A DNA stretch of 64,000 nt from Sphaerosporella brunnea (Eukaryota; Ascomycota; Pezizomycetes; Pezizales; Pyronemataceae). A model generated the notes under the pieces. The model saw nothing but the letters and a program-made list of their open reading frames with translations. It was not told where the DNA came from and searched no databases. Of this stretch, positions 10,950 through 23,324 are shown one piece after another (position 1 is the stretch's first letter; every line of letters begins with the position of its first letter). The stretch lies in the NCBI GenBank assembly GCA_008704415.1, contig VXIS01000223.1, positions 17,620 through 81,619 on the forward strand, read 5' to 3'. A program made the translations under genes and the position numbers.

Positions 10950-13339
10950 ATGGCGTCACCAGCGCCCGCTGCCGCCGACCCTACAGCCGCAGCGGCTCCT
11001 TCGCCGATCATTGCGAATGCGAAGCTGCCTCCACTTCTCCGTCTCCCATCCGAGCTCCTCCTCCGCATTATCGCGTGCGTTGCGTGCTTCGGTCGTCCCA
11101 GCGACCTTGCCCATCTTGCACAGACGTCCGCGGCATTTTACGTCTTGCTCGCGGACAAAGGACTGCAGAACGAGCAGCAGATTTGGCGCCGCGCAGCTGC
11201 CGCAATTCTCGGCGAGTGCACTCCCACCTCTCTCGAAGTCGAGCCAACCTGGGAGGAATTCTTGAAACGGGCCTGGTGCCTCTCGAGATCGGATGGCAGA
11301 TCGGATGAGGTGCGCGAACTTGCTGCAGGCCAGTTGCTACATACTAGCCCTGAAGGACTGTTCCCTTCTCCAACACCCTCCTTTATTACATCCATCGATC
11401 ATGACGAGTACCGGAAATTCGAAATGGAGATGCCCCGTGCTGAGCAGCACTTGCCGCCAGTTCCAAAGGGCGCGACGAGAATCATTGATTTTGTCCATTC
11501 CGGTACCGAGGGCATTCGGGCTGAACCAGGAACACCATACTGCGGAGCCAATTCGGGTCTGTTTTTTACATTTTCAGACGATGATCCATCGACGGAGGAA
11601 GAGCCTTCAAAACCCATGAAAGGATTCGTTATGGCAGATAAACCCTATTTGAAGGACAGAGACGTCTTGGTGACTGGAGGCGTTCAGGATAATACAGGTT
11701 CTTGGATCACAAACACTGAAGAGGTCTATGACACGGCGGAACTGAACACCTATTTTTCTTGGCTCAGGAGCTGCGTAAGGGTCCTGCGTTCCCCTCAGTA
11801 ATATTGGTGCTTATATACAATGTTTTACAGGTTCATTCCGATGCAAATCTAAACCTGATTCCAGCTGTGGTTCCCTATCAGGATGGTGCGACTTCTAGTA
11901 AGATTGCAGTTATAGCCAAAGCCCAGCGATACTATTCGCCAGACATCATTGAGAAGGAGTGGACGTTCGACACCGAGCCTGCAACTTGGTCTGCCGGTGC
12001 TAGAGCGGTCTCTGATCTGTCCGACGATTGGCAAGGACCATGGGGAGATAATGCGCACTGGGAGTTCCGCTCGGCGGGGGATTATCTTGTCATGTGTGAC
12101 GACAACCACGGAGAAAAACCCTCCACTGTGAGCTGTTTCGTCAATTCTAGGAATCGTCCGTTCTGGCAGCGTAGGATGGTTGTCACGGATAGCGATAACG
12201 ACGCCATGTTCTGGGACAATGACGGTGTCCGAATGTCAACCGCCTTTGTGGTCTATGCATCTCGCAGCAGGAGGCCCAATCTTCCTCGCCATAGGGCCCG
12301 GGATGATCCTTCCGGCCGCGATGTGATGGAATTCATCCTCCTCTCAACTAAAACTGGGGATATCCTAAGAGTGTTGGACATGTCTCAAGAGAACCGGCCG
12401 ACATCTGTTTTGCGTGGTACCCGTTTGTGCTTGTGGTGCTCTTTTATCGTCACCGATACGATGATTGTTGCCACTGTCGGCGGAAGGGTACAAGAAGACG
12501 AAAAATATCAGTATCTAGACGCGTTAATCTGGGACCTCACAGTCACATCGCACACCGGCCCTACTCATGCCATCCAGTTGCCCAAAATTTGGTCTCCGTC
12601 GGCAGAATCTTATGTTGCAATATCACCTGATGGAAGATGGCTGGGTGTGCAAGTTGGTTGGGATCTCGGTGTTTGGGATCTCTTGAAGAAAACCCAAGTT
12701 AGGATATGGAGGGTTGCCCGATCAGACCGATATGAGTCAGACCACTGGACACTTAGTGAGCGAGTCACTGGATGGAACGGTATCTGGGTAAAGTATAGGG
12801 ATATTTTCGAAGAGCCACCGTCACCAGAGGGCAACACTGATAGGCTTTCTTCGAGTGACTCGTTTTATACCGACCCTGAAGACACATCTACGAAGGAGCG
12901 TCATGGTGTTGCGTACATAACAACGCGTATATTGCGCAGAATCAAACGCCTACACGCGTCTCTTCGGATTTTGGACAATAAAGACTTTGAGGAGACCGTT
13001 GAGAATCCGGAGCTCACGGAAATTATCTATTCTGACTCTTCAGATGGCGAAATCGATGATGATCGCAGCGACTATTCATACGAATACGGGTACGAGTATG
13101 GAGCTGAGATGGACACCGATTCTTCTGATTCCGACGAGGACGAGGACGAATATGGCTTTCTCGAAGACGAGCACCATGATTACATGGCCATGTTAGCGCC
13201 GGACGGCACGATTTACCCGGAAGAGGGGGAAGCAGCGGTTCATAGTGCTGAGGAAGAAAATGGCGGCGATCCTTGGGAATCAGAAGAGGAAGATGGCGCT
13301 GATGCTGATAGCGGTCATTGGGAGGATGGCTTATGGTGA
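10950..13339 (+). CDS. F-box protein with acidic C-terminal tail
   Basis: Two exons, 10950-11774 and 11831-13339, with a 56-bp intron (GTAAGG...TTACAG); 777 residues. An Ala/Pro-rich N-terminus is followed at residues about 27-70 by an F-box (LPPLLRLPSELLLRIIACVA...LAHLAQTSAAFY), the Skp1-binding module of SCF ubiquitin ligases. The middle has scattered WD/beta-propeller-like stretches (ISPDGRWLGVQVGWDLGVWDL), but I cannot delimit repeats. The last about 150 residues are strongly acidic (runs of D/E with Y and S), ending DADSGHWEDGLW. The substrate is unknown. The F-box call is good; the rest is hypothetical. Confidence 0.85.
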
Positions 13340-14341
13340 GCATGCTACGAGTGTTTGGACTCAGGAGGATTCTACTCCGTTCTCCTCCACTCCATTCCTG
13401 AGATAGGTGAAGATAATGAGGAGTACATTCACTTCTAGGGCCAGTTTTTTATTCTGGATTTTTCCTTCATAAGCAGTCTGTTATCCGGCGGGCTAGCGAC
13501 AGACTAATGTATACGCATCTGGAATAAAAAACTGGGCCCTCTCTCTACATAACTTGTATACATGTATTTCTTTGGTTGTTCTGGCGCGTATGGGTTGGGT
13601 CTCCACAATCTGGATCGTTTGTTTCCTTTTTTTCACTTTTTTTTCTCCCTTTGTGGTGTTGGAGGTTAGGACTGGGGTGGCTGCGCTCTTTTTTATTTTT
13701 TTATTTTCTCTTTCTTTTCTTGGCGTATTTTGTGGGGATTTACTTTAGTTACCGGCTCAGTAACGATGATGCTACGAAATGAAAAATTCAATTTGGACAT
13801 GAAGTGTCACTCGGTGTTGCGTGAATTTCAGGAACTACAACTATACCATTTCATACAAAGTCGTTGTCTTTTCTCATGAATCCAATTCCATGTATGTGCA
13901 TGCGTTTTTTTAGGGGGGTGTTTCTTGAAAAGAGTGGGGTTAAAAATCGAGCTGGCTCGCCGGCGCAGTTGTGCCCGGCGACTGTGCTTCCCTCCGCATT
14001 GCGCGTCAACACCTGTATGCCCAGAGCCCTGCAAAACGAAAGGTTGTTACTACTAATTTTTACATTTGGTAAAAGCGAAGAGGGGTTGTGCAGATAGTTG
14101 ATGCACGCCAGAGAGCTGTAGGTTGTTTTCTGCAGCAGCTGCTGCAAAGGCTATGATTTGGGTGGTTGGTTCGAGTGCTGGGCCGTGAAGCGGCTTAGCT
14201 CTAGATCTTGACTTGACTGCGTGTGCTTCGCGCGGGTGGGGGTGCTGCGGCGGGTTTAGAATTTTTTTGAGAGTACAATATGTAGGATCCAGATATCGAT
14301 CCCAGTGTCAGTGTCAGAAGCCTATCTGTTTCACACCCTCC

Positions 14342-14412
14342 CGCCTCCCCCCTCTCTCCCCTCCCCCCTCCCCCTCTCTCCCCTCCCCCCTCCCCCTCTC
14401 TCCCCTCCCCCC
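14342..14412. repeat. C/T-only tandem repeat, about 22-bp unit x3
   Basis: Three near-identical copies of a unit made only of C and T (CTCTCTCCCC followed by C/T runs). Such polypurine-polypyrimidine mirror tracts can form triplex DNA. Confidence 0.8.
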
Positions 14413-17400
14413 ACGTACTCAAGTGTAAACAATCGCTTTTCTACGATTTGCGGGGGTTCTCAAATTGCGGAGGGACAACTCACGGAAAACTGTGGAAAGT
14501 TTATCTCTAAATGTTATAGATCATATTATTTCCCATTTTTCTAAATTACATACAAAAAAACAAAAAAAAATGCTGCCTCCGATATCAATCTGACAAAAAC
14601 TGGGCTCGTGACGGGAGAGATGAGCGTATTCTTTGCGAGATCTTTCGGGGTTTATTGTTCTGTATGTATGGCTATATGGCCGAATGATAGTGGGGCGTCG
14701 TTTCCCCCATCAATCATTGGGGCTCCTCTCTATAGCATTGAAACACGATTGAACACGCTTACGGAGATGTGGAAACCGAATCCGCGAAGATCACGAAACA
14801 TATAGTTTCACTCGCGAGCCTGTGTGTGTGTGCAATCAAGTTTAATGTCTGCATGTAGCCTAGCTAGAGTATGGCAGACCCTCCGCTCATATCCGCCTAT
14901 ATCCTGTCCGCCACCTTATTGATATCGCCAACTGCGGCCACCTTAAATTCTATGTTCGATCAGTAGTGGGTCCGGGCAGGGTGATGACGAACAGCTATGA
15001 CAGAAGGGGAGAAGTAAAAAACGGGGGAGTATTGGAATATACCCAACGGACCGATCCCCGCGTGCATGTGCGATGCTTTCTGAATGCAGACAAACCATGG
15101 AGAATCGTGGCTTTTGGCTGGCTTCGCAGCTGAAAGATAATTGTGTCTCACCAACTCACTTGAATACGGAGCGAGTGCTGCATTATGAACAAATGACTGT
15201 TCCCTCCCCCCCCCCCCCCTCCTCCTCCCCCCTCCCCCCCCGTAGGCGGTTTTAGTTGAGTGGCGAAATCGAATGCTGGTTATTCGCTCGAGTTGTCCGC
15301 TGTGTGGGGGAAGGGCTTGTTCCGCGTCTTTGTGGTGGGGGGGAGAGACGTGGACTCGTATTGCTTGAGGGATATTTGGTCCAAGGTCATGACTCTATGC
15401 ATGGCTCGGAAGCAGCAGCAACTGGACGGATAGATAAGAGAAAAAAAACAATAATGAGGGGTCCACGCATTGCAATGGTTATGACGTTATAGCCCAGATA
15501 TCGGCACAGATCCACGGGTAAGGAACAGGTGGCTTGCGTCCGCCATGTCCGTTGGTCAGCTGGAAGGCATTGTAAAACTGGGAAGCCGATTGAACTACGT
15601 AGCGTTGGTGGGCTGTGGAAACACGTAGATGGTTTGTTCCATCCGGTACCGAGCGTTGTGCCGTGCCGGCGTCATTCTCCAACTCATGGGATCAATAACT
15701 TTTACTGCAAATCCAGGTCTTGGATAGATGCTTGTGCTTTTAGACTGGTATGCTTTTTAATTTAAGTGGTCTGTCATAAGCGATTGGTGCAATCTTGTTG
15801 AGGGGGGGAAACCTCTGTGCTTGGAACCCCCACGGAGGGTTGTTGATGCTTGTATCGCCCAAGATTCGTTCGTAGCCGTCGGCTCTCACAGAAGTGAGCA
15901 TAGGGGAGACGCTTGCGGTGCTGAAGTGGAGATGGCTCGCTGGACAGTTGCTGGACGCAGTGGCATGGAGCCTGGCTGGATAGTGGAGGCTTTGGTGATA
16001 GGTTTCGGGACGTAGGGATCTGGGGCAAACTGCATGTGAAGAGGGCCGAGGAAGTCGTGTTTGAAATGCTGAAAAACTCAAAAGTGAGCATGATCTGATG
16101 TGGGGAGTGTGAGGTGTCCAGGTCTTGACAGTGTGGCCTGGTTTATCCTCCCAGAAGCGAGCAGTCGGATGCCGAAGAATGTGCACACCAAGAAGTGGAA
16201 AGGTGCAAGCAAGAAACCCGCAGAATGCGCGTCCAAGGTCTGCGATTATGAAGACGCATTTTGGTGAAAAATCAAAACATCGAACGAACGAATAGAAAGC
16301 TAATATCACACGATAAGGGGATGAACATGGAGACCGGCCATGGATTTGGCAGGACACACAGGCCTAGTTCCAAAAACTAGTTCCAAGCACTCAGAGATGC
16401 CACTCAAAAGAGGCTGCTGAGAAGCCCCTAGGCGGGGCAATGAGAAATCGATGGCTATGAGCGCCGGTCCGGCAGTTACGAACTGCATGAGGAGCAACCA
16501 AGTTGTTTGGTTGAAAAATAGCGTGCCAGTACGTAGGCCCACCACAGTTATCAGTAGCTAAGAAATGGCGGTGCGCGAGTTCTACGTGAATACGCGGGGG
16601 TAATTCAGCTAAGGCAGGGTGCGGTGAGCGTGTAAAAAGCACGGCCTTGGTCTCGTCCTGAAGCCATAAGATCATGTGCCGATCATTACTGCCTAGAACG
16701 CTCTCATAATGTGAGACGCCTGGACTGGAAGTGTGTTGTCAACAGGCTCTTGGTGCAACTGAGCCGAAAGGGGCGGAAGGGGTGGCCAATGAAGGAAAAC
16801 CCCGAGTCCTACATCACCCCATCTTTCAGTGCCGTAGATAGACCGAATCTATCCGCAACGGTCTTCCCGCTGCAAAATTGTCGGGATTATCGCCGCAACG
16901 TCTCACGAGAATCGACGAGACAGCAACAGCGCCAATCGTATGATTCCGCCCGAGTCCACTACAATTTGGTAATGGAATGAAATCGACAGGTGGCGCGAAG
17001 TGCTGACACCGAATCAACAGTCATGGCACAGCCCGATCGGTCTACACGGCTGGAGGAGGAGGAGGATATTCAATAGTTCTTGCTGTTTCGCCAGCATTCT
17101 CGGCCATTCGGTCATTCGGCTTGCCGTCCAATACCACTGAGGGATGAAGCAAGCGTTCGAGTGATAACAGATGATGACAAATACCTCTGATATATTGCAT
17201 GCGCATGGAGAATTTCATCTCTTGAGGGAGAGGTTATCATCTTCCACTACTATTCGATCACCCATATTCGAACGACACGGGCCGATAATGTGACAGCCGG
17301 TTTTGCCTAATCGTCAAAGCCAAAGATAGAAGATTCACGCCGCCAAGGGTTCGACTCACCTGGTCCTGGTTTATCTCTACTCCTCCTTGTCTAGACTCGG

Positions 17401-17899
17401 ACTAGAGGGTCCAGCGGTGTTTACCCAAACGTAGAGACTCGGGGCCACATGGCTACCCCACCGTCCCTTGTTGAGCGTGGAGCTTCCCCAGCGCCAGAGC
17501 GGGGACAAACACTGCAAGTATGAGCACCTCCCCATCAGCAATGCCCCCACCCCCACCATCCAGAAGCACTCCGGTGCTGCAGCCACTGGAAATGGTCCAC
17601 TTTTGCTTCTCCATACCCTTAGAAAGCGGGTGAGAAGCGTTAGACAGTTGGAAATCTTCGGCTTTGTCTGTGCTTGACTGGAGGCAACGGGTCGACGTCA
17701 ATCGAAGAGTGTGCCAGCTGGCGTATACCGACTAAGACGGTTGTATTTCTATAGGTCAAACTACAGGCTAGTCGCCTGCTCAGTTACCCCGTTAGCGTTC
17801 ATTCCTTTGGTTCTTTGCCCTGAATGCGAATTGGAGATCTCGATTGCACTTTTTAATTAGCGTTGCATTTATCCCATGTGATTGCCAAAAAAAGTCTGG

Positions 17900-17900
<1 letters not shown>

Positions 17901-17930
<30 letters not shown>
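17901..17930. repeat. Poly-T tract (30 nt)
   Basis: Uninterrupted T run followed by a G-rich segment (CGGGGGGTGGGGGG). It lies 125 bp upstream of the hypothetical gene at 18056 and could be a nucleosome-depleting tract or a retroposed A-tail remnant on the minus strand. Confidence 0.85.
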
Positions 17931-18055
17931 CGGGGGGTGGGGGGAAGGCTGCATCGTATATCGTCAGACGAGTTGTTTGCAGAAGGTTTTATATAAACCA
18001 TGCGTCCAAGTCGCGACGTCGCCATTGAGACAGCACGCAACTGCTTTCGTCCAAA

Positions 18056-18787
18056 ATGCTTTACACTCCAATGGATTACACGTGGGACATTTTTAACCGG
18101 CTCCCACTCTTCGAAGATGCTCAACAAGCGCTGAGCAAAGATCTGATTCAAACGTCGGAGGTTTCGATGCTGAGGTGAGTTCCTCTACTTTTCCGTAGCC
18201 AACATCATCTGATGAACTCCAGAGATCTCTTTCGTCGTCACAATCTCCACACACGGCTCGGATTGATCATGCTACATCGACACTTCTCCGTATACTCTGG
18301 AGAGAAAGTCGTCGAATACAACGGGGTAGCAACACCATGGGATGTTGGTGACGCGACAGAAGTCTTTGGTGGGAGACTCGTTCCCCGTTGCTGGGCTTTC
18401 TTCGACGGAAAGCTGTGCCCTACCGAATTCAAATTCGAGCCGCCCAGACGCGGTGCCGCCCCAAACGTCACAGAGTTCCCATCTGAATTTGTGGATGAAT
18501 TTTTCAACTTCATCTCCAAACGCGGACTGGATGGGCTGCTTGGCTTGACAGTTTTTGATTCCGTTGGGGGGTTTTCCGGGCCCAGAGAGGCGGAGAGGAC
18601 TGTCGGCAGGGTCAGCATTACTCTCCCTGTCGATATGTGGACACGTGAATTTGAGGAAGGGGTGGAGGGAACAGAGCCAACCGAGACGGCGTGGACATTC
18701 GGATGTCATGAGAGCATGGATGATTCTGGATTGATGAATGCTCGCATCTGTTGGGTGTGTCATGAGTGTTGCCCGCCTTCAAGGTAG
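18056..18787 (+). CDS. Hypothetical protein, fungal LHRHF-motif family
   Basis: Two exons, 18056-18174 and 18223-18787, with a 48-bp intron (GTGAGT...CTCCAG); 227 residues. The segment RHNLHTRLGLIMLHRHFSVYSGEKVVEYNGVATPW resembles a repeated fungal hypothetical family that I recall only in outline. The C-terminus is cysteine-rich (CWVCHECC), where a metal-binding cluster is possible. No signal peptide or membrane segment is seen. It stands alone in a gene-poor, transposon-containing stretch, as lineage-expanded fungal genes often do. The first exon was added because its splice sites are strong and it supplies an in-frame ATG; without it the frame has no good start. Function unknown. Confidence 0.75.
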
Positions 18788-19079
18788 CTGATGGACTCTT
18801 GAATGGTCAATCGCCATTTGTAAGTAGAAAATTTAGATGTTCGACGTCGTGAATGTTCATGTTAGAAGCATAGTTGCCACTATGAATGAATTAAGTTGCG
18901 TTTGATGATCCGCGTGACTTCAGAAGATGCCTTTTCTTTACATAAGCACATAAGCCTTGACTTGCGGGCTGCCACTTAGCTTGCCCAAGCCTTCAGATCA
19001 GCAGCTGTGCATGTGCAGACCCAGTAATGCTGTCTCCGCGCCCTCACAAACCTTCTGTTATGGGAGATTGTTAGGTACC
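18788..19079. other. Spacer between hypothetical gene and MITE
   Basis: AT-rich 3' flank of the gene at 18056. No feature recognised. Confidence 0.4.
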
Positions 19080-19081
19080 TA

Positions 19082-19657
19082 CCCCATCTACTCGACTATA
19101 ACACATACCGCTATCTGGTGAAATATAGAGTTCCCGAGATCTCGGTTGTAACCGAGAAGGTGAATTCAGACTTCGGGCGCACAAAATCAATCGCTGGTGG
19201 CCACGATGCTGGTGATGACGCGCGGGTGCCGGCTATGAGCTCACCATCAAATGCCGCGGCGTGCAATCCTCCACAGCGTGCAATCCTTCACAGCGTACAA
19301 TCCTCCACAGCATCACATCGCTTCGCAAACCCCGGGCGGCAAACATCCGACCGCTGAACGCTACATAAAATGCCGAGTGGATATCATGATGGGCGCGGCC
19401 GCACCGGCAATCAGAACCAAACCCCGGGCCAGCAGAGTGGGCAGCGTGAGGACCAAACCCCAAACCGTCTAGGACCGCCGCCGAGGAGCGTTCTCGGCAG
19501 AGCTAGAGCGTGCCAGTGTGTTCTTGACGACCGGTTGCGCGACTTCCATTCGCTGTAGGTGGCGATTTTATATGTTTAAGTTTTCGCTTAGAAGCGAGAT
19601 CTCGGGAACTCTATATTTCACCAGATAGCGGTATGTGTTATAGTCGAGTAGATGGGG
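19082..19657. mobile_element. Non-autonomous Tc1/mariner-type MITE with perfect 63-bp TIRs
   Basis: A 576-bp element. The left end (19082-19144) and right end (19595-19657) are perfect inverted repeats of 63 nt beginning CCCCATCTACTCGAC. It is flanked on both sides by TA (19080-19081 and 19658-19659), the target duplication of Tc1/mariner transposases. The interior has no transposase frame but contains a 17-bp tandem repeat. Identity of the two ends points to recent mobility. Confidence 0.9.
19261..19311. repeat. 17-bp tandem repeat x3 inside MITE
   Basis: Three copies of GTGCAATCCTCCACAGC with single substitutions, inside the Tc1/mariner-type element. Confidence 0.85.
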
Positions 19658-19659
19658 TA

Positions 19660-20070
19660 CCCCATGTACTCTACATACTTTGTAATGCGAGCTCATGGAG
19701 TGGTCCATCATAAAGGGTCAAAATAACATGACAGCCGCGTTTAGAGAACTCGGAGATTGCAAGGGTCAGGGTCAAATTTTTCGCTAGTTCGGTACGGCAA
19801 GAAACCCGTATGGCTCAAAGATCCGCGCGGAGTTCAACCTCATTTTTTCACCAGACCATCGGCGGCAAGGGCGATTGTTTTGGCGGTTAAATGGTCCATG
19901 CGTGGGTATGTTGACCGCGTGGTTTTCAAGCCACTTTTTCCCTGTGCCCTGATAACTCTTTTTCCCACCGTAGATAGACTTGACTTTTTGAAGCCGTAGG
20001 AAGATGCACCCCGCTAGATCGGATCGATGCAAAAGCAGAACGAGATTGGTCTCATGGGAATTAGGGGTGT
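19660..20070. other. Spacer between two transposons
   Basis: About 410 bp without recognisable genes or repeats. Confidence 0.4.
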
Positions 20071-20078
20071 ACTGTACT

Positions 20079-20410
20079 CAGTGTTACTAATAGCCAGCCC
20101 GCCCGTCGGGCTGATCGATAAGATGGGCGGGCTGTTTGGGCTGCAGCCCACGTCGGGCTGGCTGGCGGGCTTCCAGCGGGCGCAGGGATCATGCGCTATG
20201 GGGAATGGAGCAACAGCTACACAGAAACACTCTTCGGTTTCTTCGGTTTACGACGTAACTAGGTCGAACTGATGGTTGCATGACAGGTTCACCTCAGTCG
20301 AAAGTGCTTGGCAGCCCTGCAGGCCGCCGTGATTTGAGACAGCCGGGCTGTTGCCTTTTGACAGCCCGCCCGCACAGCCGGGCTTTTTGGGCTGGCTATT
20401 AGGAACACTG
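20079..20410. mobile_element. hAT-type MITE, copy 1
   Basis: A 332-bp element with 22-nt terminal inverted repeats starting CAGTGTTNCTAATAGCC (one mismatch between ends). It is flanked by an exact 8-bp target-site duplication ACTGTACT at 20071-20078 and 20411-20418. The 5'-CAGTG end and 8-bp duplication are hAT hallmarks. Subterminal GGGCTG/CAGCCC motifs recur, typical of hAT transposase binding regions. There is no coding capacity. A second family member lies at 59083-59417. Confidence 0.92.
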
Positions 20411-20418
20411 ACTGTACT

Positions 20419-23324
20419 GCCCCGCCCTGGCAACTTATTTTTGAGAGATTTGCGGGCCAAAAGCCTGACAATTGAAACTGAAGATTGCCTAAAAAGGAAA
20501 CCCGCAAACGCCATCAGGAGAGGACAATACGATTCTATTGTTCGCTTGTGGAAACCATTAATTCTCCTGAAGACGATCCCCTCGGGATCACGGCATATAA
20601 TTACAGATACCAAGGTATTTGCCAGTTAGGCATATATATCTTGCTGGCACTTCGCCGCATGTTGGGACTGAAAAGGTCCGAAAAATGCTCTGTTCCCACA
20701 TTTTGGCTGGTGGATGGAGTAACCACTGCTGTTATCATCAGTTTCATTCGAGCAACTTCATCTCCCATGAGAGGCTTAGATTCACCAGACCAGTTGCGCA
20801 GCTCATTGTGGTCACGGAGAATTTTAATAGCGCGGAGAATTGTGCGTCTTCTCACCTTAAAGTGAAACATTTCGCGCTACTCTTCACCATCTGATACTTC
20901 ATGGGAGAGTTCTTTCGCATTCCAAGCCCCCTAAACCCGCGGCCTGAGGACAGAGTAGCGGCAAGTGTCTGAGCCAGTGCAAAGTTAGAGGTGGATATGG
21001 ATAGTACTGGTATGTACCAATGCTCCAACCAATGGATAGTGCCGGCACCTGTTCTCCAACAGGTACTCTAGATGCTACAGCTGGATATGAGAAGCCGTTG
21101 ACTGACCAATCCTCAATTGCAAGCAAACGCACACCTGCTGTTACTCGGCGGCCCCACGTCGGGAACGTTTTCAACCATCGCCAACACGTCATAGCTGAAG
21201 TCATGTGGCGCATAGCTATACAGTGGGATATGTCGAGCCCTCGGATGAGCGATATACCATGCAGACAATGGCGGCTTATGGCACATATTCCAGCTGGATG
21301 CAGTGGCATTTTGGTAGGTATGCGATGCTTTCTACTAACATACAGGTAGACTATCGTCAACCAAGAACCGGGAAATGTGCAAATGGTACTGAGAAGGGCA
21401 CAGAACCTGTCAAGAGTGGAATGGGGATCTGAGGCTACCCTATTGGTTTAAACACCAAAGCTCCCAGCTATTGCTAAGTTGCCACCAGATATCATGCCTT
21501 GAAGCAGTATACATAATTCTTGAAATTTCGCCCCTGTACTCAGGACGCGCATGGGATGAAGGTGCACGTACATACACCACTGTGACCTGTTTGACGCAGC
21601 GGTGTATATATTTGCTTCTTCTTGTAGCTTCTGCATCGATTGTCCATATTTTCTGAATCCTAACACTCCGACCGCCAAGTGATCTCTCGGAGGTATGACA
21701 GCGGATATGCCATCTGCGGAAGCTAAGTGTTGCTTTGGCCACTGGCCGTTGCCCCGCATCTTATGCGGCCATGATTGGCAATTGGCACACCCGTGATCTA
21801 GTGAACGCTTGTGCCAGTGAAACCAGTAACTATTAACGGACTAGGCAACAGTTGAAGTGGTTGGTCGCTTCACTTTTCCCGAAGGGTGTTATAAAGCCGC
21901 TGCTAAGATGTTTGGCCTGGCGTGTACGAGTGACTACGCGTGCACTTGTCTCAGCCTTTGCATATCTCCTCCAGATGCAATGGCAATGGCAGCGATGCGC
22001 TCCTCTAAGTTACGATCCTTTGCATCGAAAATTTCCTCTCACAGATCGCTATGTTGAAGCACATAGTCGCCAGCTTAACATCCGAGCTAGCCATCATCGT
22101 GGGACCAGTGTGTATACTAGGTAGCTATTGGTGTTTCCTCTCAACGGCCTAGGGGTTAAAGTTGTATTTGTGGACGGGAGTTGACTGTCATGTATCCGAG
22201 TTTTGGCGCACAACGATAGACCCAGCCCATTTTGGAAGTTGTATATCGGCCATTGGCTGATCTGAATGACGTGTAGGCTGGAAAGAGTTGAGTTGTCTGT
22301 TCATAATATGTTTGGATTTGATCGGCACCCGATAGTTATGGAGTTTGAACAGGGGCTGAACGCACTCTGGTAGGGCGCTGAAAATGTCATCCTGTTTTGG
22401 CCCATTTGAATATTCATGGCTCTCCCGCGGCCGTTTGTCTCTAAGCGTTATTTCTACCCCAACGGGCAGATCTAGCTAGCTAATTTCAGTGCAAATATAG
22501 TTGTCCACTATCTGGAGCGGTGTCCTTAGAGCTGCTCTGCTATATATGGTGTCCATAGAGTTCGTGCGAAGGCTGCCATGCCTGGATCGATATTCTGAAT
22601 GGGGGCGTTGATACGTAAATATCGCGCAATTGCAATGCAGTCCGATATCCTGTGATGTAGGTGTACATGTATTCTACTTGGTAAGCCAACGGATATCCGC
22701 GATGTCCTCTCAAACACCACTTTTCTTCAAACTGGTTTTTGCGGCCTGTGAGGGTCTGGCCGATCTCGCGCATGATTTTGCCGTTGACGGTGAGGGATCA
22801 AAGCCATGTAGGCATCCAAGTCAGCTTGATAACTAATTTCCAGGCACTGTCTTTTGTGTGGTCTCCTATTCAGGCTTTAAGAAACAAAAACTGGTACTCT
22901 CTAAGGGCTTCCATTGTTGGTTGCTTCAAATTGCCTGCAACACAATCCTCGCATCCAATTCATATCGGAACATTTGAAATAGCCATGGGCCCTGGGTCAA
23001 CTCAACCGGCGACGAATGTGTACTGGCTCGACAGCGGACGGCCAAACACGTCAACGAAGCCTCAGCCCCCTCCCACCTGCATGCATCCAGAAACCTACCT
23101 CCAAGTCCCCCGGCTCGCCTTCGATGCCACCGCCGACCTGAAACTTCCAGTGCAAGGTCCCCGTCTCTTCGAATGAACTGCAGTTGCCCAGAACCATATG
23201 TATCTGCTCTTCGCAGGGACCGCGTCCATATCAGTTGAGAACCTACAAGCCTTACGGGCCCGTACACCGCGTCTGCCAAACTCTCTTTTCCCCGTTACCT
23301 ACTACAAGCCATCAGTTACCGGCC
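20419..23324. other. Gene-poor region upstream of Zn2Cys6 gene
   Basis: About 2.9 kb with many short frames but no recognisable domains or conserved splice structure. Likely intergenic or ancient repeat debris. Confidence 0.45.

Larger units (their letters stand above)
13340..18055. other. Long gene-poor intergenic region
   Basis: About 4.7 kb with no convincing gene. The longest frame (minus strand, 15740-16357) has no family features. Present: T-rich tracts after the F-box gene (13620-13760), a pyrimidine tandem repeat (about 14342-14412), C-runs near 15206-15241, and a 30-nt poly-T at 17901-17930. Confidence 0.5.

Noticed and set aside
15740..16357. 205-codon minus-strand open frame
   Set aside because: No recognisable family, promoter or splice context; its composition resembles the surrounding intergenic DNA.
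17341..17390. B-box-like GGGTTCGACTC as part of a tRNA gene
   Set aside because: No A-box upstream and no cloverleaf pairing.
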